Source of the DNA: a virus
Reading direction: 5' to 3' (one strand)
Virus record (IMG/VR): IMGVR_UViG_3300027847_002834
Coordinates: 62,001-126,000 of that record
DNA: 64,000 bases
Shown: piece after piece, positions 8,861 to 15,305 of the stretch
How positions within the stretch are numbered: the first letter of the stretch is position 1
How the letters are laid out: every line of letters begins with the position of its first letter
Notes under the pieces: generated by a model
Told to the model about the DNA's origin: nothing
Database searches by the model: none
The model's input: the letters and a program-made list of their open reading frames with translations, nothing else
Position numbers and translations under genes: made by a program

Positions 8861-9346
8861 TTATCCGTTAACTCGTATACTATTATGGATCTTTGGCTGA
8901 CCATCAAAATACTTATAAATTAATCCATTCTCATTTATAAGTAACACAATCTTACTATTTCTGCTAGCATATCTGATTGTTGACCATGTTCCAGATCTCT
9001 GTTCCTCAATTAATGTTTCTGGTGTGGCAATAAGAATATCTGTACAATTTACAATATCCTTATTACGTTCTAAATAATCCTTTGCTCTATGTTCTACTTT
9101 GGAATCGTTATTGTAATTCCTCAATCTTGAATTAGTTGGGGGGTGGATAATAATACTTATACCCATGTTAAGACATATGATATGAGAATCAGTATCTGAT
9201 CCGATACAATCCCCATGATGAAATTCAGTTACTATACCATTTGCGGATAACATTTGTCTCAATGTCTCTTTTTGGTAGAGGCTCATTCCAATTCTAGTTC
9301 CTGTAAATCCCACTCTTAACGGAGTGTCATTGCTTTCAGTATTCAC
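8861..9346 (-). CDS. SLOG-fold (YpsA/DprA-like) nucleotide-binding protein
   Basis: 161 aa, GTG start at 9346 with AGGA 9 bases upstream. The N-terminal Rossmann signature VGFTGTRIGMS (about 12-22), the HHGDCIGSD segment and the later HPPTNSRLR and LIATPET motifs match the SLOG superfamily, which binds nucleotides or their derivatives. It is the first gene after the candidate promoter at 9390-9417 and leads the amidotransferase-ligase-QueC operon. The exact ligand is unknown; a role in modified nucleotide handling or in signalling is possible. Confidence 0.7.
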   Translation of the reverse strand: MNTESNDTPLRVGFTGTRIGMSLYQKETLRQMLSANGIVTEFHHGDCIGSDTDSHIICLNMGISIIIHPPTNSRLRNYNNDSKVEHRAKDYLERNKDIVNCTDILIATPETLIEEQRSGTWSTIRYASRNSKIVLLINENGLIYKYFDGQPKIHNSIRVNG

Positions 9347-9389
9347 TATTTATAATCCTGATTAAAAATAAAATATTGTAAAAACAACC

Positions 9390-9417
9390 ATATTAAATTT
9401 CTCTTAAAGAAAGTCAA
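9390..9417 (-). promoter_or_regulatory. Candidate host sigma70-type promoter
   Basis: On the minus strand TTGACT (9412-9417) and TAATAT (9390-9395) are separated by 16 bases, close to the sigma70 consensus. The predicted start would lie near 9383, about 37 bases ahead of the GTG of the SLOG gene. It sits directly after a terminator-like hairpin, as expected for the head of a new transcription unit. Confidence 0.55.
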
Positions 9418-9418
9418 T

Positions 9419-9447
9419 AAGTGACGAGACATTATAACCCGTCACTT
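9419..9447 (-). terminator. Hairpin terminator after the 162-aa gene
   Basis: Perfect 8-bp inverted repeat AAGTGACG/CGTCACTT with a 13-base loop, 20 bases beyond the stop of the 9468-9956 gene in the direction of transcription. It is followed by ATTGACTTTCTTT, a modest T-rich tail. The tail overlaps the candidate promoter of the next unit. Confidence 0.65.
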
Positions 9448-9467
9448 ATATCATTTGTCCTTTTCTA

Positions 9468-9956
9468 TTATGGATATGGTGCGCCTAAATGTAAGATTTT
9501 CTTTTCTGCCTCAGTTGGCGTAACTGCAAACTGAGATTTATATCCGAAATTTCCTTCTTCTGACCTTTCTTCAGATTGTAAAATCTCACCATGATGTTCA
9601 ATCGTGATCAATACTGAAGCAGGAGCTATAAACAGTTTATCCCCACTGTCATCATCGCCCTCCGTCACACTAACAATAACTGGAAGAGTGTGTTCTTTCT
9701 TCTTTGTTGCTCTAAGAGCTCTTACTGCTGATCGACACCATCCTTCGTCTTTGTTGAATGTTTCAGTGGTACTGCATATTGAAACGCCCCTGCAAACATC
9801 TCCATCTGATGTAAGCCCAACAAACACGGTTCCTATTCGATGCCGTCCACTATCCCCACTATCCCCACTATCTACTTTCAAATAGTAGTGCTGGTGAGCA
9901 GAGAAAGCTTTCTCGACTTGTGCCGCTATGTGTTCATGTTTTGCATTATATGCCAT
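9468..9956 (-). CDS. Unknown protein, 162 aa
   Basis: Start taken at the ATG at 9956 (MAYNAKHEH); an in-frame TTG two codons earlier is the alternative. A short GDS repeat (GDSGDSGRH, around 30) precedes a beta-rich core: IGTVFVGLTSDGDV, LPVIVSVTEG and LFIAPASVLITIEHHGE. No known motif. It uses more G and C than most neighbours and ends at a strong hairpin, features shared with the 202-aa gene at 31470-32078, which suggests a separately and perhaps strongly expressed product. Function unknown. Confidence 0.6.
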   Translation of the reverse strand: MAYNAKHEHIAAQVEKAFSAHQHYYLKVDSGDSGDSGRHRIGTVFVGLTSDGDVCRGVSICSTTETFNKDEGWCRSAVRALRATKKKEHTLPVIVSVTEGDDDSGDKLFIAPASVLITIEHHGEILQSEERSEEGNFGYKSQFAVTPTEAEKKILHLGAPYP

Positions 9957-9967
9957 AGTCAATTACT

Positions 9968-10123
9968 TCATTGTGGTTCCGGTTTGGGGACTTCCGTTAT
10001 TGAATGGATGTCCCAGTTAGTTTCTGTTTTAACTTGTTCTTCCGTCATTTCTAAAAACTCTAATAACCGTTTTCGGCACTCAGGGTTTAGATCATCAATA
10101 AATATTTCAAAAAGTTCGTCCAT
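9968..10123 (-). CDS. Small acidic protein, 51 aa
   Basis: ATG at 10123 to TGA at 9968-9970. The product begins MDELFEIFIDDLNPECRKRL and ends in a Pro/Glu tail (EVPKPEPQ). It is predicted helical and strongly acidic. It ends 11 bases before the next gene's ATG, consistent with co-transcription. No clear ribosome binding site. Coding is supported by the good fit into the gap and by its sensible composition, but function is unknown. Confidence 0.5.
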   Translation of the reverse strand: MDELFEIFIDDLNPECRKRLLEFLEMTEEQVKTETNWDIHSITEVPKPEPQ

Positions 10124-10189
10124 AATATATATAAAAGGGGGATACGCATGATAAATCTATTAAATCTACTATGTATCCAATTTAAACTT

Positions 10190-11353
10190 CTATAGTTTTC
10201 CTTCTGTTATGAGTTCAACACGGCTCGGAATGTTCGAACGAGTGTTCACTTGTTGGGTTCCTTCTTTGACCCTGTATCTGAGAGATACGGATCTTTCACC
10301 CACAGATGGTTGTGTAATCTTTAAGCGATTCCATGTGGTCCTTTTGATCTTGTCAGGTTCCCAATTCACATTTTGAATCCATGTTGGGAAACTATCAGTT
10401 CCTTCTCTGCTTGCTGCAAATTCAACACAACGAGTTGTGAATCTGAATTTTGCTTGTGCAGTTTTTACCGCTTTAAGTTTATTCTTAATGGTTCTTAAGG
10501 CATCTTCGTTTTTATCATATTCTTCAAACGAAGTCTCAATGTCAGGAGTATCAATCTCCACCAAGAAATACTCAACCTTTACCGGCTTTGTTTTTTCTCT
10601 TTCAGATGTCGTAGTCTTATACGTATTAATAACTCCTTCTTTATCGTCCGATAGAACAATTCCAGTGGAGCTAAGTCTATCCCATTCATGAATGAGATGC
10701 TTTTTCTCTTCAGTCAATCTGTCCAGCATTGATTTCGTCAAGAAATAATACTGACCATAAAACGAGATCCATCTTTCTGGTGAAACGAAGTTGTCAAAGA
10801 CAATCTTGTTATCAGTAAGAATACCCGACTCCATCATGAATTTATTTTCAGCTGCGGTTGGCATGAACTCGATAGTGTTCCATCCGTCATACCATTCTCC
10901 ATTCAATCCTGTTACGTTGAATGTTCTTGGATGTCCTGTACCATCAGTAGTCATCACATTTTGATCGAAAATACGAATTCCGAATGTGAATACCTCTTTG
11001 TGTGCAGTTAATCCCATAATTTTGCCATGCCGATTTTTATCCGACACAACCATTTGTCCTTCTTGTTTGGTTCCACCCCTCATTGAATGATACTCAGGTA
11101 TATTGATGACTGCTTCTCTATCCCATAATGCATACAGAAAAGTAGCGAGATCTAGATCTGTTGCACAAATCAGATTACCGGCGTCATCGTGCTGAGCAGC
11201 ACTCGGGTTGCGACTGAATAGATCGTACACCCATAAGGCGTCAATCTTATCAATCAACGAAACCACATCATGTCCTCTATCTCTAATCCCCACCATCAAT
11301 GGATTTTCTAGGATATTAGTCAGGGTAGCTGCAACTTGTTTTGCTTTTGGCAT
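10190..11353 (-). CDS. Unknown protein, 387 aa
   Basis: ATG at 11353 preceded by GAAGGAAG, a strong ribosome binding site that lies inside the 3' end of the 31-aa gene. The protein is soluble, with no signal peptide or membrane span, and shows no motif I recognise. Features are a Lys-rich segment in the middle (TSEREKTKPVKVEYFLVEID) and a helical stretch NEDALRTIKNKLKAVKTAQ (about 275-295), with a basic C-terminal third. Codon use is somewhat less AT-rich than neighbours. It may be a virion protein or an abundant early protein; there is no direct evidence for either. Confidence 0.6.
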   Translation of the reverse strand: MPKAKQVAATLTNILENPLMVGIRDRGHDVVSLIDKIDALWVYDLFSRNPSAAQHDDAGNLICATDLDLATFLYALWDREAVINIPEYHSMRGGTKQEGQMVVSDKNRHGKIMGLTAHKEVFTFGIRIFDQNVMTTDGTGHPRTFNVTGLNGEWYDGWNTIEFMPTAAENKFMMESGILTDNKIVFDNFVSPERWISFYGQYYFLTKSMLDRLTEEKKHLIHEWDRLSSTGIVLSDDKEGVINTYKTTTSEREKTKPVKVEYFLVEIDTPDIETSFEEYDKNEDALRTIKNKLKAVKTAQAKFRFTTRCVEFAASREGTDSFPTWIQNVNWEPDKIKRTTWNRLKITQPSVGERSVSLRYRVKEGTQQVNTRSNIPSRVELITEGKL

Positions 11354-11355
11354 AC

Positions 11356-11451
11356 TTATGCTTCCTTCTTTGTTGATTGTATCTTTTCGAGCTGTGCTAC
11401 AATATCGTTATTAACCGCAGATTTCTCTACGATACTCAGGATATTCCACAT
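11356..11451 (-). CDS. Small protein, 31 aa
   Basis: ATG at 11451 with CGGAGA 9 bases upstream, ending at TAA 11356-11358, only 2 bases before the ATG of the 387-aa gene. The product is MWNILSIVEKS followed by a helical charged tail ending TKKEA. The good ribosome binding site and the tight spacing argue for translation, either as a leader peptide coupled to the next gene or as a small functional protein. Confidence 0.55.
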   Translation of the reverse strand: MWNILSIVEKSAVNNDIVAQLEKIQSTKKEA

Positions 11452-11502
11452 TGGAAATAATCTCCGTTGGGATAGTGTTAAGATTCACATGATATCAAAT
11501 GA

Positions 11503-12129
11503 TTAAGGCTTGGAGCAAAAAATTCTCATATAGATATTTCTACCCTTATGAATTACATCATGTTCTATTTTATCTATTTTCCATGTTCCGCCTTCTGAAG
11601 CAATATAACTATGAGCTAATTTTGGAGTCCATTGCGACCCATGTGGATCTGACATTGTGTTATTGAATTCCGTATTTAATAATAATTTGGTTGATTCTAC
11701 TTTCTCTGAAGTCATCTCTTCATATCTTTTCTCAAAATCAATTAAAATCTCAGATAATTTTAATGCATCAGGAACAAGAATTACCAATTCCGCATCATCA
11801 TTTGTTATTTGATTACATGCATCTAATAATCTTCCAATTTCACCACTATCGTAAAACTGGTGTTCGAAAATTCTATCCGCTATTAGTTTATCAAATTGAT
11901 ATTTGTATGTATCTAGAAACTCAAATAAATCTGTTCCAACGTATATTCTACATGGGGTATTATCATTCATGTTTCTGGTATATGATTCTTCAGCTTCTCT
12001 TACCGTTGAATTGACTCCAGTTGCATAACTCCTATCCACGCATACTACACAATCAAAATCAGATGTTATGTCCCGAAAAGTGTTTCCTATTTTTCCTGTA
12101 CCTAATGATAATAATGATGTATAACTCAC
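11503..12129 (-). CDS. Methyltransferase-fold-like protein (SAM site uncertain)
   Basis: 208 aa, GTG start at 12129 overlapping the stop of the Trp-Trp repeat gene, with GAGGG just upstream. The layout resembles class I methyltransferase folds: LLSLGTGKIGN at the N-terminus, a DKLIADRIFEHQFYDSGEIG segment near 78-97, then LLDACNQITNDDAELVILVPD, typical of the strand 5 to helix E region. The glycine-rich SAM loop (GTGKIGN) is degenerate. The later HGSQWTPKLAHSYIASEG stretch resembles the type 11 methyltransferase C-terminus. Substrate unknown; it may be a catalytically dead member. Confidence 0.45.
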   Translation of the reverse strand: MSYTSLLSLGTGKIGNTFRDITSDFDCVVCVDRSYATGVNSTVREAEESYTRNMNDNTPCRIYVGTDLFEFLDTYKYQFDKLIADRIFEHQFYDSGEIGRLLDACNQITNDDAELVILVPDALKLSEILIDFEKRYEEMTSEKVESTKLLLNTEFNNTMSDPHGSQWTPKLAHSYIASEGGTWKIDKIEHDVIHKGRNIYMRIFCSKP

Positions 12130-13145
12130 ACTGATCCCTCTGTTGCTATTTTAAATATTATTAAATCGGATGCCCACATATTGGAATGCTCGTTACAATA
12201 GTTTTCCAAATGTCGAAAATTTTCATTATTGGGCCTTATTCGTTGACGATCCCACCACTTATTAAAATACCCAGAACAGTATTTCATGAGACCATGACGA
12301 CCGACAGGTCGATTACTCCCACGATCACAAGGATATGAGCAATGGTTCTGTCCATAATTAAACTTTTTCTTATCCCACCACTTATCAAATAGATCTGGAT
12401 GATTTGCTGCTAACCAGTGAGATTGAGTCTTCCACCATTTTGTGGGTATTCTCTCGGGTAACCACCAATCATCAAAATATTCCAAACAATACGAAAACAA
12501 GTAATACATTACATCAGTAGAATAAACAAACTTCTCAGGGTCCCACCATGTAGTAAACTTACTAGGATAAGACATTGGCATAATTTCACTAATACGATTC
12601 CATTGCCATTTTGTTAGTTTCTCTGGCTTCCACCAGATATCAAACTGCCCCGAACAACTAGTTACTAATGACATAAACGATTGCGAGTTAAACTTATTTT
12701 CATCCCACCACGTATTAAAGTGGCTCCTACATCCAGATGCTAATGCCGAACTACCATACTTCCAATCATATTTATCAGGATCCCACCATTCATCAAATTT
12801 AGATGATAAAGAAAAAGCTAAATCAGAAGAGTAATTCTCCCAATCATATTTATCAGGATCCCACCATTCATCAAATTTACCATTAAGATATCTACATAAT
12901 AACTTACTATGTTTTTTATAATCTATTAATTCTTTATCAAACCACAAATCAAAATTCTTATATTGATGGGTACTAAGCCAGTTAAATTCTTTTGTTCTCC
13001 AATCTGGTTCTAACTCATAAAATCGAGTTTTAAATTTTCTAGAAACACTTTGTCTAAATGATCTAATCCTTTTTACGTTGTCAATAGAAACAGGAAATTT
13101 CTGTTTCACTAAATTAATATCAATTTTTCCTAATAAATCGTCCAT
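12126..13145 (-). CDS. Tandem Trp-Trp repeat protein
   Basis: Start set at the ATG at 13145 (MDDLLGKID, 339 aa), because the longer frame to 13256 overlaps the previous gene by about 100 bases. The protein is built of about nine repeats of a module with core F-[DN]-x-W-W-[DK]-x-x-[KR], spaced about 25-45 residues apart, for example FDEWWDPDKYDW twice, FNTWWDENKF, FTTWWDPEKF, FDKWWDKKKF and FNKWWDRQRI. Between cores lie helical, Ser/Tyr-rich linkers. I recognise no family. Such regular aromatic repeats suggest a solenoid binding scaffold; the ligand is unknown. Confidence 0.65.
   Translation of the reverse strand: MDDLLGKIDINLVKQKFPVSIDNVKRIRSFRQSVSRKFKTRFYELEPDWRTKEFNWLSTHQYKNFDLWFDKELIDYKKHSKLLCRYLNGKFDEWWDPDKYDWENYSSDLAFSLSSKFDEWWDPDKYDWKYGSSALASGCRSHFNTWWDENKFNSQSFMSLVTSCSGQFDIWWKPEKLTKWQWNRISEIMPMSYPSKFTTWWDPEKFVYSTDVMYYLFSYCLEYFDDWWLPERIPTKWWKTQSHWLAANHPDLFDKWWDKKKFNYGQNHCSYPCDRGSNRPVGRHGLMKYCSGYFNKWWDRQRIRPNNENFRHLENYCNEHSNMWASDLIIFKIATEGSV
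12762..12879 (-). repeat. 40-bp direct repeat within the Trp-Trp repeat gene
   Basis: The 40 bases at 12762-12801 recur identically at 12840-12879, a 78-base period equal to 26 codons. They encode two successive FDEWWDPDKYDW modules. Perfect identity over 40 bases, including third codon positions, implies a recent duplication and an array able to gain or lose units. Confidence 0.85.
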
Positions 13146-13152
13146 GTATAAA

Positions 13153-13863
13153 TTATATGAACTCCAAGAATATAGATTCAAAGAATTCTCTGAAGAAATG
13201 ATTAAAATACTTATTAGTGTCAACTGCTTTGACATCGACCAGACTGGAATTTGCAACTAATATAGTTCCATGTTTCTTTGTCTGAATTGCATTCTTTCCA
13301 TCAACATCAACCATATAAAATTCAGGATTTGGATTATCTAACACTAATTTTTGTATATTATTTAATTGTGCAAATAATGTTTTTCTGTCGTAGAAGTTTA
13401 ATTTTCTGAACTTCTCATACACCAAATCAAGATTATGGTATTTACCTTTAACTCCTTTTACAGTAACCCCATCTGTTCCACACGTCATATATTTTTTACG
13501 ATCCGGAGTTAATACAATAAAATCTATATAACTTCTAAGATCTAATTCAAGAAAGTCTTCTGTTTTCTCTAGCAGTTTAGTTGAGATGAACCCGTCCCGT
13601 TGGGTAACAATGATATCCGAATCAGTTAAACTATTCTCGGATACATAAAATTGAATTAGACTATTTATATTAGATATTAAATATGAACTAAGATCAGGAT
13701 TATTAATTTGGATTTTACCAATTTGAATATTCCTATCCCTTTTATTCATCTTTTCTAATTCGCTGACATCCCAATCTATACTGTCGAGAATACGCATATA
13801 TGCAGATTTAAAGTCGTACAGATATACATTCTTTATTATGAGAGGACATCTTTTGCTTATCAT
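13153..13863 (-). CDS. Family B polymerase palm-like protein (truncated)
   Basis: 236 aa. The N-terminus YLYDFKSAYMRIL (about residues 13-25) resembles polymerase motif A. TDSDIIVTQRDGF (about 79-91) resembles motif C around the second catalytic Asp. KKYMTCGTDGVTVKGVKG resembles the family B KKRY...KG motif that contacts the primer end. No exonuclease, fingers or thumb of normal size is present, so this is far shorter than an active polymerase. It may be an accessory subunit of a split polymerase or a remnant. The assignment rests on motif resemblance alone. Confidence 0.35.
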   Translation of the reverse strand: MISKRCPLIIKNVYLYDFKSAYMRILDSIDWDVSELEKMNKRDRNIQIGKIQINNPDLSSYLISNINSLIQFYVSENSLTDSDIIVTQRDGFISTKLLEKTEDFLELDLRSYIDFIVLTPDRKKYMTCGTDGVTVKGVKGKYHNLDLVYEKFRKLNFYDRKTLFAQLNNIQKLVLDNPNPEFYMVDVDGKNAIQTKKHGTILVANSSLVDVKAVDTNKYFNHFFREFFESIFLEFI

Positions 13864-13879
13864 TATTAAAGGCAGATGC

Positions 13880-13902
13880 CCGTAAATCTATTAAATTCAC
13901 GG
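13880..13902 (-). terminator. Imperfect hairpin downstream of the 257-aa gene
   Basis: CCGTAAAT and ATTCACGG flank a 7-base loop and pair with one mismatch, 20 bases beyond the stop of the 13922-14695 gene. There is no long T run. It contains a 14-base sequence that recurs at 10152-10165, also just ahead of a gene start, so it may instead be, or also be, a promoter element. Confidence 0.35.
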
Positions 13903-13921
13903 ACACTGCACTACAAATATG

Positions 13922-14695
13922 TTACAGCTTACACGTCATCATGACATCTTCATTCAGCTTAATCAGATGATTAATGTCTGTGGTGATTGCCATGAATGCA
14001 AGTGTTTCATTCTTAATGTCACTCTTCTCAGTCATTTCAGCTACCAGTCCACTCAGTCGTGGAGAAGATTTGCTAATATGTAACTTGATTGCATCAATAT
14101 CCATGTCGGATGAATCTACAGAGATTGTTTCAATTGGTGAATCCTGTCCCTTTCTAACAACTGTTTTGATAGTGGGGCTACCATCGAGTACATTAAACGA
14201 AATAGTATTCGTCTTACCAATATACGCTCTTTTGGTATTTGATTCAACAATAATTCCAGACTTGTGGACAGTAATGTTACTAGGTGTGAAGTTTTCAATA
14301 TACAATTGATCAAGATTCTCATGAAGATAAATATCACCTTTTAGTGTTTTTTCATCTCCATCATTTGTAATAAACAAGACATATCTGCCAGGTCTAACAT
14401 TAGGGAATTGCATGTTAGCTTTGCTAGCATTAGATATCTTAGATCCATGTTCCTCTAGTAATGCATACACACTACCCGTATCAGGTGGGTCTACTTCTAC
14501 TTCTACTTGTGCTTCAACTTCTTCTGCTGTTTCTGCTTCGGTAGTTACCATTTCAGTTGTAGTTTCCTCTGCAACTGTTTCTGGTGTATCCAATGCTTCC
14601 TCGGTTGGAGACTCAGCCACTATGGTTGACGATTCATTGTTTGTACCTAATAGCTCGTCCAGATCGTACTGTTTTGTGTTGGTATCGTTTGACAT
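13922..14695 (-). CDS. Unknown protein with long acidic Thr/Glu-rich N-terminus
   Basis: 257 aa. Residues about 20-75 are low-complexity Thr/Glu/Val/Ala (TVAEETTTEMVTTEAETAEE), likely disordered. After that comes a beta-rich domain (RPGRYVLFITNDGDE, GDIYLHENLDQLYIENF, KTNTISFNVLDGS) and a helical C-terminus. AGGAG sits 11 bases before the ATG. The architecture of an acidic disordered arm plus a compact beta domain suits an abundant virion or DNA-mimic-type protein, but nothing proves it. Confidence 0.55.
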   Translation of the reverse strand: MSNDTNTKQYDLDELLGTNNESSTIVAESPTEEALDTPETVAEETTTEMVTTEAETAEEVEAQVEVEVDPPDTGSVYALLEEHGSKISNASKANMQFPNVRPGRYVLFITNDGDEKTLKGDIYLHENLDQLYIENFTPSNITVHKSGIIVESNTKRAYIGKTNTISFNVLDGSPTIKTVVRKGQDSPIETISVDSSDMDIDAIKLHISKSSPRLSGLVAEMTEKSDIKNETLAFMAITTDINHLIKLNEDVMMTCKL

Positions 14696-14708
14696 TAAAT
14701 AATAGCTC

Positions 14709-15305
14709 CTAGTCCTTGATTAAGGACAAAAACTCAGTTCTAGTCTGAGGTTGATTTTTAAATTTTCCTTTCATAGCTGAGGTTATCATTGAAGCATTTT
14801 GCTTCTTGACACCTCTACATATCATACAGAAATGCTGTGCTTCCATTATTACTCCGACACCATCTGGCTTTAAATACATGTCCATGGTCTCGGCAATGTC
14901 AACAGTCATTTTTTCCTGAATTTGTAATCTACTGGCAAATATATCAACAAGTCTTGCCATCTTAGATAATCCTAATACTTTTCCGTTTGGAAGATAACCT
15001 ATATGACATACCCCACTAAACGGTAGCATATGATGCTCACATATTGAAGTAAAATCAATATTTTTACACATTACTATCTCGTCAGCGAGTTCTCCCTCAC
15101 CTAAACCTTCTTGGAAGAATGTAGATAACACTGTAGAAATATCATGATTGTATCCAGCATACAATTCTATCCATGATTTTACAACCCTGAATGGGGTATC
15201 AATCAATCCTTCTCTTGTTGGATTATCTCCAATAGATGCAAGAATTGATTTAACATTATCCATTGCTCCTGGAAACTTTGCTTCTACTTCTTCTTTAGTT
15301 ATCAT
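14709..15305 (-). CDS. folE: GTP cyclohydrolase I (FolE)
   Basis: 198 aa, full length for the family. It converts GTP to 7,8-dihydroneopterin triphosphate, the first step toward folates and toward 7-deazaguanines. Zinc ligands are visible in TSICEHHMLPFSG (Cys and His) and in FCMICRGVKK (Cys); the substrate-binding KMARLVDIFASRLQIQE helix is intact. The ATG overlaps the stop of the RNA polymerase beta gene by one base, so it is co-transcribed with polymerase 1. With QueD at 33524-33964 and QueC at 5802-6725 it supplies the deazaguanine pathway. Confidence 0.96.
   Translation of the reverse strand: MITKEEVEAKFPGAMDNVKSILASIGDNPTREGLIDTPFRVVKSWIELYAGYNHDISTVLSTFFQEGLGEGELADEIVMCKNIDFTSICEHHMLPFSGVCHIGYLPNGKVLGLSKMARLVDIFASRLQIQEKMTVDIAETMDMYLKPDGVGVIMEAQHFCMICRGVKKQNASMITSAMKGKFKNQPQTRTEFLSLIKD

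Noticed and set aside
8845-8907. Upstream Met giving a 21-residue longer amidotransferase
   Set aside because: Class II amidotransferases need Cys directly after the initiator Met; the extension also overlaps the SLOG gene.
10190-11353. 387-aa protein as the missing DpdA transglycosylase
   Set aside because: No TGT-family catalytic Asp or zinc-binding Cys motif is visible.
13146-13256. Longer start for the Trp-Trp repeat protein
   Set aside because: It overlaps the upstream gene by about 100 bases, while ATG 13145 follows that gene's stop by 7 bases.
14412-14702. Ser/Thr/Val-rich plus-strand ORF
   Set aside because: Antisense image of the low-complexity acidic arm of the 257-aa protein.
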